A stretch of 64,000 bases of DNA, taken from Flavobacterium kayseriense. GTDB taxonomy: Bacteria > Bacteroidota > Bacteroidia > Flavobacteriales > Flavobacteriaceae. A program made the position numbers and the translations under genes. The notes beneath the pieces were generated by a model. The model worked only from the letters and a program-made list of their open reading frames with translations. It ran no database searches and was not told the origin of the DNA. The stretch is taken from NCBI RefSeq assembly GCF_014305095.1, contig NZ_JACRUI010000002.1, positions 1 to 64,000 of the forward strand, read 5' to 3'. Positions 1-6,687 of the stretch are shown one piece after another; positions within the stretch are counted from its first letter, which is position 1, and each line of letters begins with the position of its first letter.

Positions 1-55
1 TATATATCAGTAATGCTTGCCAGTGTGTCAGTGAACGTAATCGTTGTTGCGGGTG

Positions 56-85
56 CAAAAGTACTGAGTCTTTACCGTTAATCAA
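56..85 (-). promoter_or_regulatory. Strong leftward promoter leaving the window
   Basis: On the minus strand a TTG (83-85) is followed after 19 bases by TACTTTTG (56-63). This is a consensus Bacteroidetes -33/-7 promoter (TTG, 17-23 bases, TAnnTTTG). The transcript would start near position 50 with GCACCCGC-like sequence and run off the left edge. I infer a stable-RNA operon or highly expressed gene just outside the window, because C-rich starts after such a box are, from memory, common at flavobacterial tRNA and rRNA promoters. The promoter is seen; the target is not. Confidence 0.7.
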
Positions 86-156
86 TACTTTACAACATAC
101 TTTTTTTAATCTTTTTTCTATCTTGGTTTTAACAGACTGAAAAACAATATTATTAC

Positions 157-745
157 AGTTGATCGAAATTTGCTGTTTTGTACGTTTGTAAGAAAAAAGT
201 ATTTATTGTTATGAGGGTATCTAGATTTTTGCTAGAGTTATACCTGGATAATGGTGCTATTAATAGGTATGGGCACGTAGATCATGTGTGTTTTGACGAA
301 TTAATGGTTTTAAAGATTATGTATGTGCTGTGTTTGGGTTAATCGAAATGTCTTATCCTATTGTATCCATATATTGTAGCTAAGTATTGACGTAGATTGT
401 TCTGACTGATTGTGATTGTAGTTCAGATAATCGTGGAGTGGACACAATTCGAGAAGGTTTTGTGATTTGAGTAAGTTGGCACGCTAATTAAACGGATTTT
501 TGCAGATTTATTGTTTTAGCTGATACAATTGTACTGTCTTTGGCTTAATAGCGATGCATTGTCCTATATATAGGTGTTATAACTATTGATTGTCTTGGAT
601 TGTTCTGTCTGATTATGATTACGGAGCAGGTGATTATATATTTAGCACATATCGAGTAGGTTTTCTAGCAGGAGTAAATTGGCTCGCAGATTAAACGATT
701 TTTTGCACATTAGTGGTTCATATTGCGCTTATTGGTTTCTGTTGT
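157..745. repeat. Degenerate ~200 bp tandem repeat, about three copies
   Basis: Three stretches starting near 157, 338 and 542 can be aligned end to end. Anchors shared by copies two and three are TTAAT near the start (339/543), GATTGTTCTG (395/598), TCGAG-AGGTTTT (about 449/652), a TTGGC-CGC-ATTAAACG block (about 476/680) and TTTTTGCA (about 498/702). Copy one keeps the GATCGAAAT, GGCACG and TTTTGACG anchors. The period is about 203 bp between copies two and three. No frame is open across it. From 746 to about 1030 I see no gene and only possible traces of a fourth copy. Confidence 0.6.
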
Positions 746-1032
746 ATACAGTATCGAAACCTTACACTATATAATGTATGTTTACGCTTTTAAACAAATC
801 TTGATTTGGAATATTGTAGACAGCAAATAGAAGATATTGTTATAACATACTGTTATCTCCTATTTATAAGGTAGTCTTTTTGAAGATTTATTCATGATAC
901 GCAAACACACTCCTATCTTATTTATTTACTCATACAAAACTGTCTTCTATATTAAAGTAGCTTATTAATACAATTTTAGCCGCTGGTACAATCATTTAAT
1001 TATGTATTATGAAAAAGATGTATCTAGAACCA

Positions 1033-1123
1033 CCACTACCCTAGCCCTGATAGTAGTGGAAATCCTTTTATGGGAATTCTTTTTCCCATAAAAGATTGAA
1101 ACGAATAGCAGGAATAAGCTCCT
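1033..1123 (+). repeat. Conserved flavobacterial hairpin element, copy 1
   Basis: A TAGCCC-GATAG-AG-GG block (from 1042) leads into ATCCTTTT, a perfect 12-bp stem (1065-1076 pairs with 1083-1094), then AAAAGAT and an ATAGC-GGAA-AAGCT block ending near 1123. A second stem pairs CCACTAC (1033-1039) with GTAGTGG (1053-1059). The same ordered blocks occur on the minus strand at 2944-3040, so this is an interspersed element and not a terminator of a neighbouring gene. From memory, similar elements are frequent between Flavobacterium genes. No protein is encoded. Confidence 0.7.
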
Positions 1124-1197
1124 AAAAAAAATTACTTTGCCTTTGGATAACTATTTTGACTTTGTACATTAATCAAAAACTTGCAGTGGTAACTGAC

Positions 1198-1494
1198 TTA
1201 GATTTTACTGCTCTTAATTAGATAATTGTAAATCCACGTTAGTGTAAATGAGGGTATAAAATCAGTAAATGGGAACAACTCCTCTAGGAAAGTGATGACA
1301 CCTCCAATTTTACCAACCTTGCCCTTGTACATTGTTGTCATTAAATATCCAGCAATAGGTGCCCAAACTACATCTGAGAATTCACCCAATAAAGGAATTG
1401 TAAATGACAACATACCGATCGCGTCGAATATAATTCCTAATATAAGATTACGTGTCTTGCTTTTGGCTTCAATGGATTGTACTTGATCGATCAT
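1198..1494 (-). CDS. Small membrane protein of unknown function
   Basis: This 98-residue protein is mostly hydrophobic. A polar N-terminus of about 15 residues is followed by a membrane segment (about 17-36) and a Gly-rich stretch with MYKGKVGK. A Phe-rich region with FLEELFPFTDFIPSFTLTW and a short basic tail complete it. I do not recognise a named family, although small proteins of this type occur widely in flavobacteria. It is transcribed leftward downstream of msrA but has its own promoter box in the 47-bp gap. Nothing in the sequence fixes its role. The reading frame has sensible codon use, and a 64-codon frame on the opposite strand inside it looks like a shadow. Confidence 0.7.
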   Translation of the reverse strand: MIDQVQSIEAKSKTRNLILGIIFDAIGMLSFTIPLLGEFSDVVWAPIAGYLMTTMYKGKVGKIGGVITFLEELFPFTDFIPSFTLTWIYNYLIKSSKI

Positions 1495-1520
1495 GATTGT
1501 ACTGTTTTAACATTAAGAAA

Positions 1521-1528
1521 CAAATCTA
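1521..1528 (-). promoter_or_regulatory. -7 box for the small membrane protein gene
   Basis: The minus strand reads TAGATTTG, an exact TAnnTTTG match. A TTG lies 22 bases upstream inside the 3' end of msrA. The start codon follows about 27 bases downstream of the box, so the gene need not depend on msrA transcription. Confidence 0.5.
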
Positions 1529-1541
1529 ATGCCAAAGGCTC

Positions 1542-2087
1542 CTACTTTAACAATTCTTGAAAGACTTTGTGCAACTTGTCTATTTTTGGGGTAATGACGT
1601 AAGAACAGTACCCTTGCAATTTGTTTTGATTGTAATAATTTTGATGATACTCCTCGGCTTCATAAAATTTAGACACAGCTGACAATTTGGTTACAATAGG
1701 CTTATCAAAAACCTTTTCTTGTGTAAGCAAATCCATATAGGCCTGAGATAACTCTTTTTGAAACTGACTATGATAAAAAATTTCAGATCGATATTGCGTA
1801 CCAATGTCATTGCCTTGACGGTTCAATGTTGTAGGATCGTGTGTAGCGAAAAACAACTCTAAGAGTGTTCCAAATGAAATTACATTAGAATCGAAAGTGA
1901 TTCTTATCGCTTCTGCGTGCCCAGTGTCCCCTTTACAAATTGCTGCATAGGAAGGATTTTCGACCTCACCGCCTATATAACCTGACACTACACTATGTAC
2001 TCCTTTTAGCTCTAAAAAAACAGCCTCGGTACACCAAAAACATCCTCCTGCAAAAGTTGCAACTTCTAATCCTTCTTGTAATTCCAT
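1542..2087 (-). CDS. msrA: Peptide-methionine (S)-S-oxide reductase MsrA
   Basis: MsrA reduces the S-epimer of methionine sulfoxide in damaged proteins, using thioredoxin as the usual reductant. The signature GGCFWCTEA lies at residues 14-22, with the catalytic Cys at 16. The family segments YHQNYY and GYCSYV near the C-terminus are present, the latter supplying a possible resolving Cys. I place the start at the ATG at 2087 (181 residues). The frame stays open to a TTG at 2153, but that codon abuts a TAnnTTTG promoter box and would be at or ahead of the transcript start. There is no fused MsrB domain. It is a single gene under its own promoter. Confidence 0.95.
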   Translation of the reverse strand: MELQEGLEVATFAGGCFWCTEAVFLELKGVHSVVSGYIGGEVENPSYAAICKGDTGHAEAIRITFDSNVISFGTLLELFFATHDPTTLNRQGNDIGTQYRSEIFYHSQFQKELSQAYMDLLTQEKVFDKPIVTKLSAVSKFYEAEEYHQNYYNQNKLQGYCSYVITPKIDKLHKVFQELLK

Positions 2088-2154
2088 ATTATATGCGTTT
2101 TCATTATTAAAGGTCAAGATTTCTACTTCCTGTGTACTAATCCTAAACCTCAAC

Positions 2155-2162
2155 CAAATTTA
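2155..2162 (-). promoter_or_regulatory. -7 box of msrA
   Basis: The minus strand reads TAAATTTG, matching TAnnTTTG. Transcription would begin near 2148-2150, giving an untranslated leader of about 60 bases before the ATG at 2087. This excludes the upstream TTG as the start. Confidence 0.55.
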
Positions 2163-2272
2163 CAGTTTTATGTCACTAACAAAGGAATTCATTAACTAAA
2201 ATTTATAGGTTGTCACAAGAAAAACATATAAATAATCAGTAAAAACTTTGTTTCTTTGTAAAAATAGTAAAA

Positions 2273-2935
2273 ATGATTCAAGCAAAAAATATACATAAAT
2301 TTTACGACCAACTTCAAGTTTTAAAAGGGGTTGACCTGCATATCAAAGCAGGAGAAATTGTATCGATTGTTGGCGCATCGGGTGCAGGAAAAACAACTTT
2401 ACTGCAAATTCTAGGCACATTAGACAAACCTAGCACAGTTGAAGGTATCGAATTAAAAATAAACGGTGAAGACATATTATCGATGAATGATAAAACTTTA
2501 TCAAAATTTAGAAACTTAAATTTGGGTTTTATTTTTCAGTTCCACCAACTACTACCCGAATTTACGGCGTTAGAAAATGTATGTATTCCTGCCTTCATAG
2601 CTAACAAACCCAAACAGGAAACTGAAACGGAAGCAAAAAAGTTATTAGAATATTTAGGACTATCTCACCGTATTAACCACAAACCAAATGAACTTTCGGG
2701 CGGAGAACAGCAGCGTGTGGCTGTTGCTCGAGCTTTGATCAATAAACCCGCAATTATTTTTGCTGATGAACCATCAGGGAATCTAGACACGGCATCTGCT
2801 GAAAATTTACACCAACTCTTTTTTAAATTGAGAGATGAGTTGGGGCAAACTTTTGTTATCGTGACTCATAACGAGGACTTAGCAAACATGGCCGACAGAA
2901 AGCTGGTAATGGTCGATGGTTTAGTCAGTAATTAG
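2273..2935 (+). CDS. ABC transporter ATP-binding protein, LolD/MacB type
   Basis: This is a 220-residue stand-alone ATPase. Walker A is GASGAGKT (34-41), the Q-loop lies in [12 protein letters not shown] (about 87-98), the signature is LSGGEQQR (141-148), and Walker B with the D-loop is [12 protein letters not shown] (161-172). The conserved His is in VTHNEDLA. The [14 protein letters not shown] segment and the short length are typical of LolD/MacB/FtsE-class ATPases that power lipoprotein release or mechanotransmission rather than substrate import. No partner permease is adjacent, so the substrate cannot be assigned. LolD is the closest label by pattern. The gene appears to be monocistronic. 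Confidence 0.9.
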   Translation: MIQAKNIHKFYDQLQVLKGVDLHIKAGEIVSIVGASGAGKTTLLQILGTLDKPSTVEGIELKINGEDILSMNDKTLSKFRNLNLGFIFQFHQLLPEFTALENVCIPAFIANKPKQETETEAKKLLEYLGLSHRINHKPNELSGGEQQRVAVARALINKPAIIFADEPSGNLDTASAENLHQLFFKLRDELGQTFVIVTHNEDLANMADRKLVMVDGLVSN

Positions 2936-2943
2936 TAGCTATT

Positions 2944-3040
2944 TCTAGCTATCCACTTTATCTTTTTTAGATTTAACCTACTTCCGATTCCGTAAACAAG
3001 GCTAATCTAAAAAAGGATGCCGCTCCTATCTGGGCTAAAT
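2944..3040 (-). repeat. Conserved flavobacterial hairpin element, copy 2
   Basis: Read on the minus strand this repeats the order of the 1033-1123 element: TAGCCC-GATAG-AG-GGC, ATCCTTTTTTAG, a long stem, AAAAAAGAT, and GGATAGC-AGAAATAGCT. The stem pairs TCTTTTTTAGATT (2961-2973) with the AATCTAAAAAAGGA region (3004-3017) around a loop of about 30 bases. It fills the gap between the ABC ATPase and TIGR02757 genes, in the opposite orientation to copy 1. Confidence 0.7.
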
Positions 3041-3089
3041 AAAGTACAGAACACACTACTACAAAACCAAAGAAACTTAGCCTTTAACG

Positions 3090-3854
3090 ATGACCCAACC
3101 CGAACTCAAAGATTTTTTAGATCAAAAAGTACAGCAATACAATACCTTAGATTTTATCGAAAGTGATCCTGTACAAATTCCGCATCTTTTCACTCAAAAA
3201 GAAGATGTTGAAATCTCAGGATTTCTAAGCGCTACAATAGCATGGGGAAACCGTACGATGATTATAAGAAACTCTAAAAAAATGATTGACCTCATGGGAA
3301 ACGCTCCCTATGATTTTGTCATGTCACATACTGATACTCAACTGGAACAACTAGACAACTTTGTGCACCGAACCTTTAACGGTGTAGATTATGTTCAGTT
3401 TATCAAATCTCTCAAGCACATTTATAAAGTTCACGGCGGACTAGAAGCAGCTTTTGCAAAAAATCAAGAACGAGATTCGATGCAAAGAAGCATATCAGAA
3501 TTTAAAAAAATGTTTTTTGAAGTTCCGCATTTACAGCGAACTCAAAAACATGTATCCGATCCTTTAAACAATTCAGCAGCCAAGCGTATCAACATGTATC
3601 TCCGATGGATGGTTAGGAATGATAAAAAAGGAGTTGATTTAGGAATTTGGGATAGTATTCCTCCTGCGGCACTCTCCTGCCCCTTAGATGTTCACTCTGG
3701 AAATGTCGCCCGTAAACTTGGTTTATTAACTCGTAAGCAAAATGACGCTAAAGCATTAGCTGAATTGGATTCAAAATTAAGGGAGTTAGATCCCCAAGAT
3801 CCTGTAAAATATGATTTTGCATTGTTTGGCCTGGGAGTATTTGAAGGATTTTAG
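3090..3854 (+). CDS. TIGR02757 family protein, function unknown
   Basis: The 254-residue product matches the pattern of the TIGR02757 (formerly DUF2400) family found across Bacteroidota and some other phyla. Diagnostic segments are the early FTQKEDVEISGFLSA and WGNRTMIIRN, the mid MYLRWMVRNDKKGVDLGIW, and the late PLDVHSGNVARKLGLL followed by DPQDPVKYDFALFGLGV. The last blocks resemble a helix-hairpin-helix DNA glycosylase fold, so a nucleic-acid role is possible, but no activity is established to my knowledge. The protein is soluble with no signal peptide. The gene stands alone between a hairpin element and the helicase promoter. Confidence 0.85.
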   Translation: MTQPELKDFLDQKVQQYNTLDFIESDPVQIPHLFTQKEDVEISGFLSATIAWGNRTMIIRNSKKMIDLMGNAPYDFVMSHTDTQLEQLDNFVHRTFNGVDYVQFIKSLKHIYKVHGGLEAAFAKNQERDSMQRSISEFKKMFFEVPHLQRTQKHVSDPLNNSAAKRINMYLRWMVRNDKKGVDLGIWDSIPPAALSCPLDVHSGNVARKLGLLTRKQNDAKALAELDSKLRELDPQDPVKYDFALFGLGVFEGF

Positions 3855-3919
3855 CTCTGATATTAGTTGTTAAACGAAGGTTAGCAAGGTACTATTTAAG
3901 TGATTTAACTATTTTAACG

Positions 3920-3927
3920 TACCTTTG
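3920..3927 (+). promoter_or_regulatory. -7 box of the DEAD-box helicase gene
   Basis: TACCTTTG is an exact TAnnTTTG match, 17 bases upstream of the ATG at 3945. The transcript would begin with a very short leader. Confidence 0.6.
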
Positions 3928-3944
3928 CACAAAATTTACGTTTT

Positions 3945-5297
3945 ATGGCTACTTTCGAGCAATTTAATCTTCCCAAATCAGTACAAAAAGCAATTGATGA
4001 TTTAGGATTTACAACTCCAACTCCTATTCAGGAAAAATCATTTTCAGTAATTATGTCTGGTAGAGATATGATGGGTATTGCACAAACTGGAACAGGAAAA
4101 ACTTTTGCTTACTTATTGCCGCTATTAAAGCTTTATAAATTTACTCCCGGTCACACCCCTAAATTAGTAATACTTGTCCCAACACGTGAACTAGTTGTTC
4201 AAGTGGTGGAAGAAGTTGAAAAATTGACCAAATACATGTCAGTTCGTACGGTAGGAATTTTTGGAGGAGTAAATATCAATACTCAAAAAACAATAGTCTA
4301 TACTGGTTGTGATATTCTAGTAGGAACGCCAGGAAGAATAATGGATTTGACATTAGACAATGTTATTCGTTTTGAAGAAATGCAAAAACTTGTTATAGAT
4401 GAGTTTGATGAAATGCTTAACTTAGGTTTTAGAACCCAATTGACATCAATTTTGGCTATGATGCCTAAAAGACGTCAAAATATTCTTTTCTCAGCAACAA
4501 TGACAGATGAAGTCGATGCTATATTAAATGATTACTTTGATTACCCTGAAGAAGTAACATTATCTGCATCAGGAACACCATTAGAAAACATAAAGCAAAT
4601 CACTTACAATGTTCCAAATTTCAATACCAAAGTAAATCTTTTAAAACATTTGCTAAAGACGAACGAGGACATGAGTCGTGTGTTGGTTTTTGTGAATAAT
4701 AAAAAAATCTCTGATATGCTACATGACCGCATTGAGGAAGATTTTGAAGATCAATTTGGAGTTATACATTCTAACAAGTCTCAAAACTATCGATTGAGTA
4801 CAATGGCTTCTTTTCAAGAAGGAAATCTTAGAGGGTTGATTACTACAGATATTATGGCAAGGGGTTTAGACATCTCTAACATTACCCACGTTATTAACTT
4901 TGAAATGCCTGAAGTTGGAGAATTGTACATGCACCGAATCGGTAGAACAGGACGCGCCGATGCGACTGGAACTGCAGTTAGTTTTATTACACCTAGAGAA
5001 GAAGAAGCTAAGGTTGAAGTTGAAGTGTTAATGAACATGGAACTGGAAATAGAAGCTTTCCCAGCAGAGGTAGAAGTCTCAGATAAGCTTATAGAACCTG
5101 AGAAAGACAGGCAGGCTGTTAAGTTTTTAATGAAGAAGAAAAAACTAGATGGTGATGGTGCGTTCCATGAAAAGTCTAAAAAGAATAAAAAAGTAAATTT
5201 AGGTGGACCTGGTGTCACCAAGAAAAAAACACATGGTTCTGTTAATAGAAACATGCTAAAAACTAGGGATAAGAAAAGAAAAGATAAGAATAAATAA
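3945..5297 (+). CDS. DEAD-box RNA helicase with DEFD motif II
   Basis: The two RecA-like domains of an ATP-dependent RNA helicase are complete. The Q motif is TPTPIQ (24-29), motif I is AQTGTGKT (46-53), Ia is PTREL, Ib is GTPGR, motif III is SAT, motif V lies in TTDIMARGLDI and motif VI is HRIGRTGRA. Motif II is IDEFDE (151-156) rather than DEAD. The catalytic Asp-Glu pair is kept, and the variation lies in the last two positions. The final 80 residues are Lys-rich (KKKK, KSKKNKK, KKRKDKNK) and should contact RNA non-specifically. At 450 residues it is RhlE-sized, with roles expected in rRNA maturation or RNA turnover. It has its own promoter and ends at a bidirectional terminator. Confidence 0.93.
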   Translation: MATFEQFNLPKSVQKAIDDLGFTTPTPIQEKSFSVIMSGRDMMGIAQTGTGKTFAYLLPLLKLYKFTPGHTPKLVILVPTRELVVQVVEEVEKLTKYMSVRTVGIFGGVNINTQKTIVYTGCDILVGTPGRIMDLTLDNVIRFEEMQKLVIDEFDEMLNLGFRTQLTSILAMMPKRRQNILFSATMTDEVDAILNDYFDYPEEVTLSASGTPLENIKQITYNVPNFNTKVNLLKHLLKTNEDMSRVLVFVNNKKISDMLHDRIEEDFEDQFGVIHSNKSQNYRLSTMASFQEGNLRGLITTDIMARGLDISNITHVINFEMPEVGELYMHRIGRTGRADATGTAVSFITPREEEAKVEVEVLMNMELEIEAFPAEVEVSDKLIEPEKDRQAVKFLMKKKKLDGDGAFHEKSKKNKKVNLGGPGVTKKKTHGSVNRNMLKTRDKKRKDKNK

Positions 5298-5303
5298 AAA
5301 AGC

Positions 5304-5337
5304 AAAAACGCGATAAATTAAAATTTATCGCGTTTTT
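5304..5337. terminator. Bidirectional rho-independent terminator
   Basis: A 16-bp stem (5304-5319 with 5322-5337) has a core of ACGCGATAAATT and its complement, a two-base loop, an A-run before and a T-run after. It lies between converging genes and can terminate both the helicase and the lactonase transcripts. Confidence 0.85.
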
Positions 5338-5351
5338 TTAAGCGCAAAAGT

Positions 5352-6467
5352 TTACTTATTAGGCGTGAATATTAAACAAACAGGTGCACAGAGTTCAATT
5401 CGTTTTCCTGTATCTGTTAAACCTCCTGAAACTTTATCTCGTTTAAATATGACTATTTCATTCGAATGTTGATGGCCCACCAATAAAAAGTTTCCAGTTG
5501 GATCAATCACAAAATTTCTCGGACCTTTACCTAATGTACTTTCAACACCGATTTGCTCAAGTAATCCATTTTTAAGAATTTTGAAAATAGTAATTGTATT
5601 AGCCTCTCCCCTATTTGTTGCATATAAAAATAAACCATCAGGAGATAGGTGAATATCTGCTGCGCCAACGATTCCTTTAAAATCATGAGCAAGGATTGAA
5701 GTTTCTTGGATCTTAACTAGTTTACCTTTGGCGTAAGTAAAAACAGTTAAACCACCATCTAATTCCTGAAGGAGATAAATATACTTCCCATTTTTACTGA
5801 AGGTTAAATGTCTTGGACCACTCCCTGGCTTAACAGCAACACTATCTGAACTAGCGAGAATATTATCCTGTGCATTAGGGTTGTATTTATAAATATAAAT
5901 CTTATCAATTCCTAAATCATTTGCTAAAACGTATTTTTTATCACGTGAAAAGTGAACCATGTGAGCATGTGGCTTTTCTTGTCGTCTCTTATTAATGCTA
6001 CTCCCTTTATGAGTAACAACTTGTTTGGCGGATGTAATACTTCCATCTTTATTTTTTCCAAAAACTGCGATATTGCCCCCCGAATAATTTGAAACAATTA
6101 CATTTTTAGAGTCGTCAATGATAAAGCAGGGATCAGCACCTTGCGAAGTCTCTTTATTTATAAAATCTATGGACCCTGATATAGGTGAGTAGGCAAAAGA
6201 ACTAACTGTACTTTCTTTCCCGTTTTCATTAACGGAATAAACAAAATTATTCTCTTTTGAAACCGTTAAATAGCTCGGATTAACGACATCATTGGTAGCA
6301 TTTTTAAATTCAAAATCCGCATTCTTTGAGTCAAAATCATAAATATAGATTCCTCTACTATCACACTTATTGGTATAAGTTCCCACTAGTAAATTGAAAT
6401 TTGTTTTTTGTGCTTGCGCAGATAAGAGTAGGAAGGTGATTCCTATTGTTAACCCAATTTTTTTCAT
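5352..6467 (-). CDS. Secreted lactonase-family beta-propeller protein
   Basis: The 371-residue product resembles the 6-phosphogluconolactonase-type (Pgl, PF10282) seven-bladed propeller family. Repeated blade segments include LVGTYTNKCDSRGIYIYDF, PSYLTVS, GSGPRHLTFSKNGKYIYLL, DIHLSPDGLFLYATNRG and GPRNFVIDPTGNFLLVG. I start it at the ATG at 6467 because MKKIGLTIGITFLLLSAQAQ is a clear signal peptide; the frame continues 29 codons upstream without such a feature. A signal peptide points to the periplasm, so a cytosolic pentose-phosphate role is less likely than action on an extracytoplasmic lactone. The catalytic residues of this family are not firmly established from sequence. It is a single gene, converging on the helicase. 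Confidence 0.85.
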   Translation of the reverse strand: MKKIGLTIGITFLLLSAQAQKTNFNLLVGTYTNKCDSRGIYIYDFDSKNADFEFKNATNDVVNPSYLTVSKENNFVYSVNENGKESTVSSFAYSPISGSIDFINKETSQGADPCFIIDDSKNVIVSNYSGGNIAVFGKNKDGSITSAKQVVTHKGSSINKRRQEKPHAHMVHFSRDKKYVLANDLGIDKIYIYKYNPNAQDNILASSDSVAVKPGSGPRHLTFSKNGKYIYLLQELDGGLTVFTYAKGKLVKIQETSILAHDFKGIVGAADIHLSPDGLFLYATNRGEANTITIFKILKNGLLEQIGVESTLGKGPRNFVIDPTGNFLLVGHQHSNEIVIFKRDKVSGGLTDTGKRIELCAPVCLIFTPNK

Positions 6468-6599
6468 ATGTGATAATTTAATACAAGCTAAGATAGATAA
6501 TAAAAAGAAGCCAATTGAATTCTTTCCTAAATTTGATGCTGTAACACGCATCAAGTTTGGTACAAAAAAAGTAGTATCAAAATAATAGAAAATTGAGAA

Positions 6600-6628
6600 G
6601 TAACAACTGTTACAAATTTGTATTTTTG
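6600..6628 (+). promoter_or_regulatory. Promoter with two adjacent palindromes upstream of the vWA operon
   Basis: TATTTTTG (6621-6628) matches TAnnTTTG and lies 59 bases before the ATG at 6688. Just upstream are the inverted repeat GTAACA-AC-TGTTAC (6600-6613) and the perfect palindrome TACAAATTTGTA (6611-6622), which overlaps the start of the box. The arrangement suggests an operator over the promoter, but no cognate regulator is adjacent. Confidence 0.4.
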
Positions 6629-6687
6629 ACTGAAATAATAAATTAACTTCATTGAATAAAATTCAGTGACGCCAACCTAACTAACGA

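Noticed and set aside
157..1030. Pseudogene or insertion-sequence remnant in the gene-free start of the window
   Set aside because: I find no frame with recognisable protein motifs, no terminal inverted repeats and no target duplication; only degenerate repeats are visible.
2088..2153. Longer MsrA starting at TTG 2153
   Set aside because: The TTG lies 1 base from a TAnnTTTG box, at or before the transcript start, and the added residues are not family-like.
4814..5305. 163-codon minus-strand frame inside the helicase gene
   Set aside because: It is antisense to the Lys-rich coding tail, so its Phe/Leu/Ser-rich product is a shadow of AAA/GAA codons.
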